A stretch of DNA of 64,000 nucleotides. It comes from Collybiopsis luxurians FD-317 M1. Its lineage: Eukaryota; Basidiomycota; Agaricomycetes; Agaricales; Omphalotaceae. A program made the translations under genes and the position numbers. Below are positions 10,431 through 22,121 of this stretch, one piece after another; the first letter of the stretch is position 1; each line of letters starts with the position of its first letter. The stretch spans positions 670,746-734,745 of the forward strand of contig KN834756.1 of the NCBI GenBank assembly GCA_000827265.1, in the 5' to 3' direction. A model generated the notes under the pieces. It was not told the origin of the DNA and searched no databases. It was given only the letters and a program-made list of their open reading frames with translations.

Positions 10431-12066
10431 AGATATCGTTCGCTGGATCTATTGATGGAGAATTGGAATACTATGTAACTATTTATTAGCGACTACCGAG
10501 GACCTAATAAAGAAAAGAGTCAGCAAAATATCGATTATTTCGGAGAACAGGAACGTGAATAAGGAGAAGTGGATCAGAACTGTTACAAGAGTCTCGACAA
10601 GGGTGTTAAGACAGGGATAACTGAAAAGATATGTATCTCATCGTACAAGTTCGAAAGTGAAAGGTCTCATGAAGTGAGAGGGGATGAAGAAAATGGACAT
10701 ACCTGTTTTCCGCTTGTCCAACAACGTCGGCGAGTGACCTAGCTGAGATAACGTTAGCTTTTTTTAGAAAAAGAGAATACGGTGAAGAAAAGAAAGCAGA
10801 ATCAGAGGGTTGAAGATAGATGTCGACACATGTCATTAAGACAGGGATAACTGATATGAAAGAAGCTCATCCTTGGATCTCGAAAGAAAAAGGTAAACGA
10901 AAAATAGCAGAAAACGAACTGGAAGAGCAAAGCCGTGTCCTGAGTTGTCCAGCTGCTAAGGATACTGCAAGAGCGAGAAGATGGAGCGAAAAGAAGCCTA
11001 GAGTTCAGTTAAGGGAGACGACGAAGGCCTAGGCAGAAGATGAAGGCAGAAGATGAAGGCAGAAGGCAAGCGAGGAAAAAAAGTTTTTCGCCACGCGAAC
11101 CACGTGTTGTGTTTCTGCGGGCCGTAGTGGTCCTAGGGGGGTTAAGTTAGCGCTCGCTTTCCTAACCTGGCCACCTTCTCTTCGTTATCACGGCTCGTTT
11201 CGTAGACAGGCTTTTGCTTTCTTTCCTGTTAATTATTCTTTATTCACTGTATCCTTCACGTACAGGTTGAGGGTCCCCGTACATAGAACAATCGGCAACT
11301 ATCATGATCAATAGTAAATACTGGTCGAGGTCAGTTCTAACTTCTCGCGAAATCTTTCCACTTAGCTGCTTCAGCCATGCTCTTGAATATGAGCATAGCT
11401 GACGACTCTATTGCTAAACATTATTTGAAAACTTCTAGTTGCCCTTAAAATCGATCTCTCAGACTCAAGTGTCTGCCAACTTGGTGCTGACCTCAAGTGA
11501 CTGATACGCCGCCGTGGATGTGCAATCTGGACAAACGAAGGCTGGCATAGCCTGGGATAACTCACAAATGCTCTTCTACTTACCATTAGGGGCATGGTTT
11601 CTGACCACATAATCACTGACTGCCAACACCGCTCAGGGATCGAGACCATTTCGCCAGGAGAAGAAGACTGCATCTCTGCTCAGACAGGGTTCGAATCTAC
11701 ATCTAGCCATCGCTAATTTATTACACTGACTTAGCCACCCTACTCTAACAATCGGCCTCAATTGACGACAAACCATCCTTCACGGACATGCTCACTGCTT
11801 AGTGCCTTGTACCTGGAAGGGGCGCACTAGACCTCCGTCGATTTCTCTGTAGACATGGCCAAGGATATATTGCGAGACTCAATCAAACGCCGAACCTCCT
11901 TTTGAACTCGCAGGCCAATTTTATTGTTGCCCTTTCTGAAAACGAAAAAAAATACCTCTCAAATCTTTTTGTTCCGTTGAATCAACCCTGACAGAAGCCA
12001 TTAACCTAGACTATATGAAGCTTACGGTTACAGTTCACTTTTGACCGCTATTCTATCTTCCGCTCT
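10431..12066. other. long spacer with short repeats, no secure gene
   Basis: I see no gene I can support. A 19-base direct repeat (TTAAGACAGGGATAACTGA) occurs at 10606-10624 and 10836-10854. A short tandem run of CAGAAGATGAAGG lies near 11034-11070. An open minus-strand reading from 10836 with a CAG|GTATGT donor could be a small gene, but only splice motifs favour it. 11350-12060 has only short scattered frames. Confidence 0.4.
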
Positions 12067-12740
12067 ATGTACATGCATCCTACGCTGTTCCTTGCCCTTG
12101 CTTTGACTTTGACATCAGGTGTACCTGTACCTCCCGCTTCATCGATGGACCGCGGATTCGTCGTGCAAAAATTACCGCTAAATTCCACTCGGTGGTTTTA
12201 TTTTCAACCTCATCTTATTTCCATCTTGTGGCTTATTCGGAACCGCATATGAAGGAGGTACCTGTATCCATAGCTTCATTTTTGATTATCGATTGCTTAC
12301 CGCTGGGACTGAATCGCCATGTCATAACGTAGGTCCTGCCGGCTCGTACTTAGGAGCCATTGTCCGGCGGGGGATTGCCGGAACTGCAAGGTGGTCATAT
12401 CTTGCCTTGGATCTGCTGTTCATTCATACTCTCCTTCTGCCTGCTCGTATATCCACCGAAGTCATCGTTGGGCGGCAGTTCATCGGTGGAATCAAATTGC
12501 TATTCAGAACCTCATACATAGCTCTTACCTAGAAGTCGTTGCTTAGGAAGGATGTTGCCGGAGTTGCGTTCGCTGGGAAGTGGATGTCGTCGGAGTTCCG
12601 TCCGCTGGGAAGAATTCTGCATGATGTTAATAATCACGTTAGAATGGGGAGTTCAATTGTCACAATCGTAGCACGTACTAACGTTTGTTTCTGGGATTCG
12701 GCGGCGTCGCTATCGGCGTACTTAGGGCTGCTTTAAATGC
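12067..12740 (+). pseudogene. possible decayed small secreted-protein gene
   Basis: The frame at 12067-12252 starts MYMHPTLFLALALTLTSGVP, a good signal peptide followed by a PVPP segment, then breaks. Downstream open pieces at 12293-12532 and 12539-12736 are in a similar style but do not join with convincing splice sites. A 33-base imperfect tandem repeat (about 12548-12613, unit ending CGCTGGGAAG) gives an 11-residue repeat. I do not recognise the family. It may be a real secreted repeat protein with missed introns or a relic. Confidence 0.25.
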
Positions 12741-13551
12741 AAGCCGTTCTGGAAGGACGATCTGGCGATATTTCCGTTCTTCCTAATGGCAAGTTGCAAA
12801 ATGTTTTGCTTACGTTCGCTTGAATCCAATTCATGCAGACGCGGTTTTCATCTAAATGGAACCTGGCAGCTCGTAATACGTACTGGAGTACTGCAATCGT
12901 GATGGATGAATGCCTCCGGCATCGTTCCCCTCTCGTGGCTCCTAGATTTTGGCGTACACCATCGACCTTTCAGCTGGTTGGTGAGCGAATCGAATACTTG
13001 ATACACATGGCTGTCTCTCTTGCAACCACCTTGGGTTCATCCATAAGTTATTCCGAGATCCTGCACGCTACTTCATAATCACGGCAAGGAATCTCATACT
13101 GGTACATACGGTAGTAATTTTTTTCCTTTTCCTGACAGGACGGATGGAATGATACGAAATGATATTGCTTCTGTGGCGCCAATGAACACGAACACGGATC
13201 CATCGTGACGTCCGGGAATACTGCCTTTGAATGTGTCAAAAAAGGTCTGATTTTTTTTTTTAGGCCTGTGTTCATCATCCGAGCTTTCTCGGTTCCCATA
13301 TGGCTGCTTATTTTTGAATCGAAGTGATTATCACATCTCAGGCAATTTCAAACTCCGTATCACCCACAAATTTCCAGGGCCAATCGAGATAGAGGAATCG
13401 GCTGGGTAATGCCCTAACGTTTCGTCAGTTCATTAATTAAGTTTCATACTAGCTTAAATGCGCAGACCCTGCGCAAAAATTTGCTCTACGTTCTTCAGTC
13501 CCCCCCCTCCCGTGCTATCACCTTTGTCGCTCTTCCCTTCAACTCCTCCCG
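12741..13551. other. intergenic, promoter side of the P450
   Basis: No gene seen. A pyrimidine-rich stretch (CCCCCCCTCCC at about 13500-13511) lies just upstream of the P450 start, as is common before basidiomycete start codons. Confidence 0.45.
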
Positions 13552-15794
13552 ATGCTATATGTTTTAGTCTTATTGGCATTACTCTTCGTCGTTCTCGCTC
13601 TACAGACACTATCAAAATGGAACAGAAGACGGCTTCCGCCAGGTCCGCGAGGGTTGCCTGTCATTGGAAATCTCCTACAGCTGGGAACAGCGTCTCCGAT
13701 ATGGCACACTTTTGAGAAATGGAAGCACGAATATGGTCCGTCATATCTATTTCTAACATTCTTCCGATTGCCTCAAAAACCTTAATGCTTCTTTGGCGCT
13801 TACAGGTCCCATCGTTTATCTAAATATGGCGGGACAGCACATCGTCGTCCTCAACACTAAAAGTGTCGCCACCGAATTATTGGAGCGACGGTCTGCGATC
13901 TATTCTGATCGGCCAAAAAATGTCGTGGCGGAATACCTTGGAAGTCTCATGACGGTTCCGTTTTCGAGATACGGTAAAGCGTACGTGCTAGAAACGTTTT
14001 GATCCCACAAGATACCTACTGGCTTCATTTTTACCCAAAGATGGCAAAGTATGCGTCGTGCGAGTCATGCCGTTCTCAATGCTAGAATCAGCATGCAGTA
14101 CCAGCCAGTTCAGGTTGACGAAGCAGTGGCTCTCGCTCACAGTTTGTTGACTGATAAATCCTCGTCTTGGCTCGCGAAAATCAATAGGTAATTACACGAG
14201 TCCCTGTTAAGGAAATTTTCTTAACCTTCATTCTAAAGATCCGCGTCAACCGTTATCTCAGTTGTATACGGTCGAAATTCGAGATCTCTATCATCAGAGA
14301 AATCTGCCGAAGCTTCTCAATCAGTCGAAGCAGTTCGAGTCTCCTCCCCTCATGAGCTTCGAGAGACCCCAGACGCCCTTGAAACACTGAGCAACATTGC
14401 TCACAGATTCACCAGTGCTATGTATCCTGGCGCATATCTGGTACAAGTCCTACCTTTTTTAAATTACCTGCCTGCCGCCGTGGCCAAGTGGAAGAGAGAT
14501 GCCAAGAGAGATTTTAGGAGGATCTCTGATATCTTTGAGCGGTACTTTGACGAAGCGGTAAGGGTTTGTTAGATTCGTGGAATGCAGATCATTTATCATC
14601 CTGTTTCTGTCTAGATACGAAACGACCAACAACAATCGAATTTGTGCCTTAGCCTGGCAAAAAGCCAGCTCGCAGGAGTATTGTCGTCCGTTGAACAAGC
14701 ATGGGTCGCGGGTTCTCTTTCGTAAGTACATTATTCCTTCAGAAAATCGATTCGATTCACTGTGTATTCTCTTTAGTGTCGCTGCACTCGAAACTGTGAG
14801 CCGAACCGCCTCCCTCTTTCTATCGACCATGTCTCTATAACCTTTTCTGCGTTTAAAGACCAGTACTACCCTATCTTTCTTCCTCTATGCTATGATCCGT
14901 CATCCAAATGTTCAGACTCAAGCTCAAATGGAACTCGACCGCGTTGTAGGACGATCACGGAACCCAACCTTTGCTGATATGGAGCATCTTCCATATATAA
15001 GGGCGATTGTGAAAGAGGTAATTGCATTCGGAGTTTACATTTACCCGTCGTTGACATTTCTGATACTGTCATAGGTCTTGAGGTGGCAACCTGCAATTCC
15101 ACTGGCTGTCCCACACATTGCGATGGAAGTACGTTGTTAGACCGTCGTCTGATTTTCCACCATTCTAATTCCGCTAGGACGATTGGTACGAAGGTTACTT
15201 CATTCCCAAGGGAACTTCATGTATACCAAACGTCTGGTAAAGTTTCAATTCGACTCCAATATGTATTTATTTACCAACCACCCTATCCCAGGTCAATAAA
15301 TCGGGACACGGCTATATACGGTCCCGACGCAGACCAATTCCATCCCGAGCGCTTCCTGAAGAGATCGCCCCAGGATGGAAACTTCGTTCTTCGCAAGGAA
15401 TTCGAACTCGACGATGGTCATTGCGCTTATGGTTTCGGGAGAAGGTATGCTTCTTGTGGTCACTTCGAAAGTAGTATTCTAACTTGGTGAATAGAGTATG
15501 TGTAGGAAGACACGTCGCCGATAATGCCTTGTTCATCGACATATGTACCATTCTGTGGGCGCTCCGTGTAGAATCCAACGTGACGTGGGAGAAGACTACG
15601 GTAAAGCGAGGTTCATCGCAGGATATTCTCAAGTAAGACATTGATTTGTCCAATCAAGTCTCATTTCTGACGCCTTCTGTCTTTCAAGTCCCATACCAGA
15701 CTTTGAATGTCACTTCTCTCCTCGGTTCCCAGAAGCGGGGGTTATTCTCCAAAACTTACGAGACGATATTGTGCAAGATAGAAACTCGGCTTGA
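13552..15794 (+). CDS. cytochrome P450 monooxygenase
   Basis: Twelve exons read with all phases consistent: 13552-13735, 13806-13980, 14041-14187, 14239-14557, 14615-14721, 14777-14795 (19 bases), 14859-15017, 15075-15128, 15178-15236, 15292-15444, 15495-15632, 15689-15794, giving 539 residues. The N-terminus is a membrane anchor (MLYVLVLLALLFVVLALQTL) followed by the hinge RRLPPGPRGLPVIGN. Visible P450 landmarks are the I-helix region ALETTSTTLSFFLYAM, the K-helix ExxR-type segment ending in VLRWQP, the PERF-like FHPERF, and the haem loop FGRRVCVGRH with the cysteine ligand. It is an ER-anchored haem enzyme needing a P450 reductase. The family resembles the large basidiomycete groups near fungal O-methylsterigmatocystin oxidoreductases; the substrate cannot be read from sequence. 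No damage seen. Confidence 0.9.
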
Positions 15795-16555
15795 CGACAG
15801 TCGCTAGCTAATTATGCTTCAGATAAAAGTATATGTTGTATTCATAATTGTGTTATAGTAGTTTTGTAATATTTTTGTGCAAATTGCGTTTGGTTCCTAA
15901 AGTTTCCTCCAGGTCTGTTGAGCAGGAGTAGTTAAGATGGAGTCCGTGGTCACGTTTGTCTTGATCGTAAAGGACTTTCAATCTAGCTAATCTGGGACTC
16001 CTTGTAAGATCGCACAGATGGAATGAGTTCATAGAAGCACTGTTCATGATCACTGTTGGATCTTATCGTTCTGCACCGCCAATCATGTGGAGTTTTCCGG
16101 AGGAGGGACAATTTGAACGAACATGGATAAGAAAGAAACAATGCAAGCTAAACGAAGGATTGAAAAAAGGAGATAGAGATTGTGGGGAGTGTGATGATCG
16201 GACGCAAATCTAGGTTAATAGGACATTGCACGGAAGCATGCGGATGGCTGGCGCTATCCTGGGAAGGTAAAAAACGATCGGAAGCAGAACAGAATGGAGT
16301 ATAATATAAATGAAAAAATATCCGAGGGAGTTTGCGAGAAAGGATGTTGAGGCTTGCAAGCGACGTGCTCCAGTTGCACGTTGAACGCCTGTACGCTACC
16401 AAACGCGGAAAGAGGTATCGGTCAAAGCGTAAAATATCGATTACGTAACACATATGTGTAATCGCTTTGAGTGATACATCGCCATCTTGACCATCGCCCT
16501 CCTTTATCATTCAACGACAGCATACCCAAACGAACTTGCCTGCAGAGTTTCGGAT
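15795..16555. other. intergenic, nothing assignable
   Basis: Contains the P450 3' end and AT-rich sequence. Short frames on the minus strand (15853-16510) have no recognisable motif or splice support. Confidence 0.45.
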
Positions 16556-16897
16556 CTACCTTGGGGGGAATGCCATTTCTATGACATATTTGACAATGAC
16601 ATCTTCTTCTTCGGCACTTAGCCACTGTTTTGTTTGATTGAATTCTGATATGGTTCTCTTGCCGTGAACATGATGATGTAGGGTATTGTGGTTGAGGTTA
16701 ATTCTCCTCCCCGACTCCATAAAATGCTCATCCGAAACCTCTTGACAGATTTTCCGCAAACCCTTCCTCTTTTCGCCCTCTGCCAACTCTTGTGTTTGCT
16801 CCATCTTATACCTCTTCACAGTCTCCTTCTCCAGTGCATCTTTTTCAGCTCGTGCAATTTGTGTCTTGAGGGCTTGGGACTTTGGTTTATTGACCAT
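16556..16897 (-). pseudogene. pogo/Fot1-type transposase, N-terminal remnant
   Basis: The minus-strand frame from the methionine at 16897 reads MVNKPKSQALKTQIARAEKD, a basic coiled segment with EGEKRKGLRKICQEVSD, LNHNTLHHHVHGKRTISEFN and WLSAEEEDVIVKYVIEMAFP. The order 'kicqevs, NhtTL.rhv.G, W Lt.eEE..vv.y' is that of the helix-turn-helix and CENP-B-type DNA-binding region at the start of fungal pogo-like DDE transposases. The frame then stops, and the catalytic DDE domain is not found in 15.8-16.5 kb. It is therefore a 5' remnant of a DNA transposon. A TA-flanked MITE follows at 17550. Confidence 0.7.
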
Positions 16898-17547
16898 CGA
16901 TGCGCCGACGCACGTCGCGAGGTTAAATTGTACAGCCACTCTTAGCATTGTGAGCACTCTGGTTCTTGAAAACCCCTTTAGGAAAGTGTGATGTGACAAG
17001 TGCGCAGGCGTTTCAATACCTAATTTCTTGCTCGACGGTATCACTTGTTTTTCCATCTGTTTCTGCCACAATTGACATCTCTGGCACATGTGGGCATGTT
17101 ATATAGAACATCTTATGGCCTCAGCTTACCCGAACATAAAATTTTCGCTGGTTAAAATTCAAATTCACAGTGTTTCTAATGTTGTACAGTGTAATGCACC
17201 TTAATACTATTAGATATATTCTTCAAAATATTCAGATAATGTGCGTCTAAGCTTCCTAATGGAAAATAACTCATGTCCGAGGCAGGTTTTGTGTATTTTT
17301 GCATGTTCCGAGGTCACTGTACAAAGGAGGTCGGATGTCCAAAGGACGTGGGAATGACTGTACCGTCTGAGACATTTGTAGTATAAATACGCCGTAGATG
17401 CTCGAGAATGAACAGAATTCTCTCTGCCTCTTTTGGTTGTTTGATCCCGGAATCTGAACCGAAACAGGCAGATACTTCAATTTTGCGGTGTAGCGTGCCC
17501 AAAAATGTGACAGAATTACTAATGTAATAATTTATTGCTTTATAATG
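16898..17547. other. transposon-derived spacer
   Basis: AT-rich sequence upstream of the transposase remnant. A TACAGTGTAATGCACC motif near 17186 resembles the first bases of the neighbouring MITE end (TACAGTGCTTTGC), so part of it may be an older element end. Confidence 0.35.
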
Positions 17548-17549
17548 TA

Positions 17550-18046
17550 CAGTGCTTTGCGTAATTCTGTGCCCCTTCGGGATTTGCACTGCTGTTTAGT
17601 TTTATTTGTGTAATGGTACCTCTGCCCCAGGTATGGCACGCCGAGGCCTTTTCCTCGACACCTCCCTCGATGTCCACAGCATTCCCTAGGAGGCAATTCT
17701 CTTCTGCTTGCAACAGGCTCTTCAACAACAACAATCTATATTATGCTTGAGGCACTTAAATCTCACCACTTCTTACCCATATTGGTGGAAATTTCAATGA
17801 CTTGAGGATGATCGAGTACCCCAAATGAGTATCTGGGACAGGACTCTCTGCATTCCTCTGCATCTACTTATCACTTGATATTTTCTATGGGATTTGATAT
17901 CTCATTGGAAATATGGATGTAGGGCTGAGTGCAGAGATGGATTTTCAGTTGCACACACAGACACCCTTTAGGCGCGCAGCTCACATAAATACAAATAAAT
18001 AGCGGGGCGGATTCCGAAGGAGGGCACAGAATTATGCAAAGCACTG
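17550..18046. mobile_element. MITE of the Tc1/mariner-pogo type, TA target
   Basis: The two ends are inverted repeats: CAGTGCTTTGCGTAATTCTG from 17550 and, on the opposite strand from 18046, CAGTGCTTTGCATAATTCTG, with one mismatch in the first 20 bases and continued similarity for about 35 bases. Each end abuts a TA (17548-17549 and 18047-18048), the target-site duplication of Tc1/mariner and pogo elements. The element is 497 bases with no transposase, so it is non-autonomous. Its right end is only 29 bases before the ATG of the next gene. Confidence 0.85.
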
Positions 18047-18075
18047 TAAACAATTGACGTGTTTCATTGTTCCGC

Positions 18076-18867
18076 ATGGCTAATTTACTTCGTTCTTCCA
18101 AATCAGGCAGCGACTGGACTCGACGGCAGGGTCACCTCGAATTTTTTGGCGTTCAGGCCTTGCCACCTCCGACCGTTAATGCCGAGTTGCTTAATGTTAG
18201 CGAGGCCCAACAAATGACCGATCGTAATGCTGACCTCATAAATCTCCTCGATCTGGCTTTGATCCGTGATGGTGAGGACTCTGCAGTCGATGATGTTGCG
18301 GTCGAATTGTTCAAAGCCATGGGCTACGTTAACCGACATCGAACAGCTCGCACCCGCAAAGACCTTATTCTTTTCATCTGCGGCGAGTTTCGGCACGCGA
18401 AAACCGATGTGTGCATCCTTAATCGAGTCCAAGACGCTATTATTCTTCTCGTGCAGGAGGACAAACGGCTGGATGAAGTCGAGAAGGTCGACGCTAGAGC
18501 CCAGCTTGTTGCCGAAGCTATTGCTGCTTTCAGAAGGAACAACATAATCAGAGAAAACAATGGACTGGAACCACTCCCTGAGCAGGTATGATCCCCTTTT
18601 TCTTTTTTCACCCCTGCCTTACTCTTCGGACTCTAGATTATCCCGGGTATCACCATGGTGGCCACGACACCTACGTTTTTCAAGATCCCTGTTACAGCGG
18701 AACTTGTCGTGCACGTTGGCCAAGGGACATATCCTCTGCAGACCACGCTAGTGACATACTGTCTACCACCTTTGGCTCGGAGATATAGTGAAGGTATGAA
18801 GCCTCTTGATAATAGGCAGACAATTTTGAGCTGTTACGAGGCTTTCAAAACTATTGTCGGAATTTGA
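18076..18867 (+). CDS. conserved basidiomycete orphan protein
   Basis: Two exons, 18076-18585 and 18637-18867, separated by a 51-base intron (CAG|GTATGA to CTCTAG), giving 246 residues. Features include DRNADLINLLDLALIRDGED, a basic run RHRTARTRKDLILFICGEFR, DAIILLVQEDKR and a C-terminal part IPGITMVATTPTFFKIPVT with MKPLDNRQTILSCYEAFKTI. The LLVQEDKR block and the 'IPGITM..T.PTFFKIPVT' block are, as I remember, shared by many uncharacterised mushroom proteins; the acidic/basic pattern hints at a nuclease-like fold, but that is not shown. The N-terminal region between DWT and FFG seems shorter than in relatives. A MITE occupies the promoter, so expression may depend on it. Function unknown. 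Confidence 0.72.
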
Positions 18868-19773
18868 TTGGTTGCGTCTGTTCTTCTGGATATTCGAAAG
18901 GGTGCAATTATGGGGTTCTATCTGCAAATTATTGCTGTGTGTAGCGAAAATGCAATACTACCTGCAATTATTGTGCATAGCAAAAATGTAGTTACAGCGG
19001 TTTCCGCTTGTCGCTAACGTCAACCCCTACGTTCGGTACCCTTGTAATTTAGTTGATTCTTTTCTTTCGAATGACAGAGAATCATATACCCCTCAGAAGC
19101 TTCCCCTGATGTGTCTCGAGAACACTTGAAAGAAGCCCTTTTTTCTGCACTAGAGCACTTGCATCAGTTCAAATCAGCTCAATACAATATACATGACTCT
19201 TCTTTCCCTCCCAGAAGATCTTCAATATTTTTCCGCTGTGAAATTTAAGGATTACCCATTTACTTGACCCCGGAGCCACTCCAATGGCAATGTATCCTCC
19301 GCTCGGAATGGCTTTGAGCTCCTCGTAGATTGGTGAAGCCGCGTAAGTTGTCAATTCAGAATAAGTTCGTCTCGTTCTGCAGTGGCGTGGCGAATTTGAT
19401 TGTATGATAGTGAATAATTTTGGAGAATCTGAAAAGTGAGTGTTTAAAGGCAGTTTCGTGGGCGCTGAGGTGGCGAAAAACCATGATATAAGAGTGTACA
19501 AAGAACCGAGCTTGCTCGGGCAGGAACCATTTATATTTTGAGAATTTATTCATAGGTCAAGGTTTTCCGAAAACACTGTAACGTTCAAAAGAGTTGTAGG
19601 CACGACTGAGGACAGGTTATACGGTGCATAACACATCGATATGACTCCCGCTGTACGTCTGCGAGAATCAAGATATATGTACATCAAGTTAGATCTCTTC
19701 CTCCTCGCCGTCTACCCACCTGTCCTATCCTATCCACAATCTGCCCCGTCCACCCCCATCCAATCAGCTAAAA
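18868..19773. other. intergenic with a small tandem repeat
   Basis: A 35-40 base imperfect tandem repeat lies at about 18923-18992 (TGCAATTATTGTG...AGC.AAAATG twice). A minus-strand frame at 19169-19501 has a plausible-looking end but no splice support or motif. The rest is the 3' flank of the glycoside-hydrolase-like gene. Confidence 0.4.
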
Positions 19774-22121
19774 TCAAAAAACGAATCCCCCTGACCCAAC
19801 ACTCCCAAACACAATCCTCTCCCCTCCATCCAGAACCTCACAAGCCCCACTACAAAACACCTCCCTCAACCCCCCACCAACCCCACTCAACCCCAAATCC
19901 CTCTCCAAATCCAACGTCACATTCTCGTAATTCATATTCGTCGCTAGTAAAAGAGTTTGAGTCCCCTCTCCTCCTTCTCCTTGCGCATTCCCATTCGCGC
20001 CGTCGGACTGAGTACTGACACTCCACAACCCAACATCAATCCCGGCACTCGTCGTCACCTGTCTAAACGTCGCAAACGGGGCGAGGATGAAGGACGCCAT
20101 GGGTTGCGAGCCCTCAGTGAGGGCTTTCGAAAGTCCAGAGGCAGATTGCTTGATATCGTCCGGAGTCGGATCGTCCCATGAGACGACGCCTATAGAAGGA
20201 GTAGGTTAGTAGCTCACCCAAAAGCATAAAGTGAGCACTGGAGGACTTGACGCACCTAACCCGCCATGATTGATCCCAACAATACTCTGAACGACCCATT
20301 CTTCACCCGTTGGGTACCTCGTCCAATACCTACGTTATCAAAGTTGAAACGTTACCCATTGAGCATAAGTAAAAGAAATAGAACAACATACGTCTCATTG
20401 CCGAACCCCTGCGGAACCGTCCACACGACCTTTTCAAGTTCCCAACCATCGGTGAAAGATCTTTCCGCGAATTCATCCATGCGGGTTGAGATATCTTCAA
20501 AGTTTCCTTTGCAGTTGTCGCATCTACATAGTGGGGCGGAGGAAGGACACAAGGCACCGTCGTCAGTTCAGATAAGTCATACGTCTTTTTCTTTCTCTTT
20601 TTTCTCCTGTTGAGAAAAAAAAAAAAAAAAAGGCTCACCCACAATCCCCGTAATCAACCGTACAAGGCGTCCCCCACTGATTCGAAAACGTCACATTGTT
20701 CCCAATCATATACGTATCCTGCAGCAACACATCCGCCCCCCTCGAATACTCGGTCCAAAAGTAGTTCTCGCAGTTCAACACGAGCGACACGGGATGGTAC
20801 CCCGCTCCACCCTTGCCGTCACCGCCGTCGAGGGTGTTGATGAGGTCTTTGGAGATAAGGGTGGCGTTGAGCGGGTCGGAGGTGCCGTCGGGCTCGTCAC
20901 CCGTGTACCAGAGGAGGAGGTTGGGTCGGGTTTTGATGTGGTTGACTTGGGAGATAACGGAGGTGGTGTTTTGGTATGTGCTAAGGAGGGTAGGGAAAGT
21001 GGGGAGGTGATTAGATTGAGTATCGGAAACGACAAGGAGGACAAGGGCACTTACAATCTCATATCGTACATAAGCCACAATCCAGCTGCTTGCATCGCGT
21101 CCAAAACTTCATCAAGAACAGTAATGTTGTCAAAATCTGGTACCGGGTGAACCTGCACGTAGCGTGAATTTGAGATTCATCCAGGAAAGATTGAAGGACA
21201 CATACAACCGTAAACCTAATAAGCGAACGATGATCAGTACGCTTGAAATAGCATAGCAATGACTAGGACCTACCCCTGTGACTTCAACACACCCGGAATA
21301 GACAAGTTCGTCGTGAGGTATGGGTCATAACTGGTGTAAAAACCAATAGGGAAGACGTTCGAATAAGGACCATCTTCTCCCGTAGGCGGTTTCGCCAACA
21401 AAGTCCCCGAACGCATATCCATCTTCGTAACACTACCAATCCCATCCGGTTTCGCTGGTAGAAACGTGAACAGCGATGACCCAGTAACCACATTTTCTCC
21501 AGCGTCATTACTAAATGCCCCTAGACAAGTCAAATTGTGCGCCTGCACCCTCGGTTCCAAGTTCGAAAGTGAAAACGTCAAGGCGTGCTTGGACGCATTG
21601 AGAGGAACCGTTCCGGAGGTCAGTTTCTTTCCGTCAAGAAGGACGGTAACGTCCAGAGAGGAATGGGAGTTGAGGTTGGATGCCTGTTTTGAGCTCAACG
21701 CGGTGGCTCCAGAGATATTTGTGAACGTGATAGGCGTGTCAACTAGAACCGAGATGAATGTGGGGTCGGTAGAGTGAGAGTTGACGTCGTCGGGCAAGTA
21801 CGGCTTCACAGCTTGAGCACATCGTAGCGCAAGATGAGGTGAGGAAAAGGTAAGAGAGGCTGGAAATTGACCGCCTAGTAGATCATTCGTGGATAAGTGA
21901 GCAATAAGCCGCAAAAAATTTTATCGCGTACCCGGGTTGGTCACCGGTTCTGTAGCCATGTAATTTTTGCCACACCTACAGGAGACTCGTTAATGAAAGA
22001 GATACCGTCGACAGAGTAGTCAAACGAACCAAGTCTGGGCAAAAACTCCATCATGAACCCAACTCGTCGTCACCAGCAACACAAACAGCTCCGATAAAGG
22101 CCACCTAGCTCGCAGAATCAT
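19774..22121 (-). CDS. secreted glycoside-hydrolase-like TIM-barrel protein
   Basis: Multi-exon gene. Exon 1 (22121-22030) encodes a signal peptide (MILRARWPLSELFVLLVTTS), exon 2 (21975-21932) reads CGKNYMATEPVTNPG, and exon 3 (21874-21274) is a long beta-rich N-terminal region with N-glycosylation sites. Then follow a 10-base micro-exon (FTV), VHPVPDFDNITVLDEVLDAM, NLLLWYTGDEPDGTSDPLN, WTPCTVDYGDCG-like and CRCDNCKGNFEDIS segments, WVVQSIVGINHGGL and GVVSWDDPTPDDI, ending FGSVGSGGFVF with TGA at 19774. The order of hydrophobic strands and acidic loop ends (GDEPDG, SWDDPTP) suggests a (beta/alpha)8 hydrolase acting outside the cell on glycans. I cannot name the CAZy family. No damage seen, but the middle exon borders are approximate. 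Confidence 0.7.

Noticed and set aside
10606..10836. Small minus-strand gene with CAG|GTATGT donor
   Set aside because: Splice motifs are fair, but the peptide has no recognisable feature and the region is compositionally simple.
11630..11710. tRNA-like GGTTCGAATC motif
   Set aside because: The flanking bases do not pair as a T stem, and no acceptor, D or anticodon arms can be folded.
19169..19553. Minus-strand frame of about 110 codons
   Set aside because: No family motif, no splice continuation and no sensible promoter; likely chance or an old relic.
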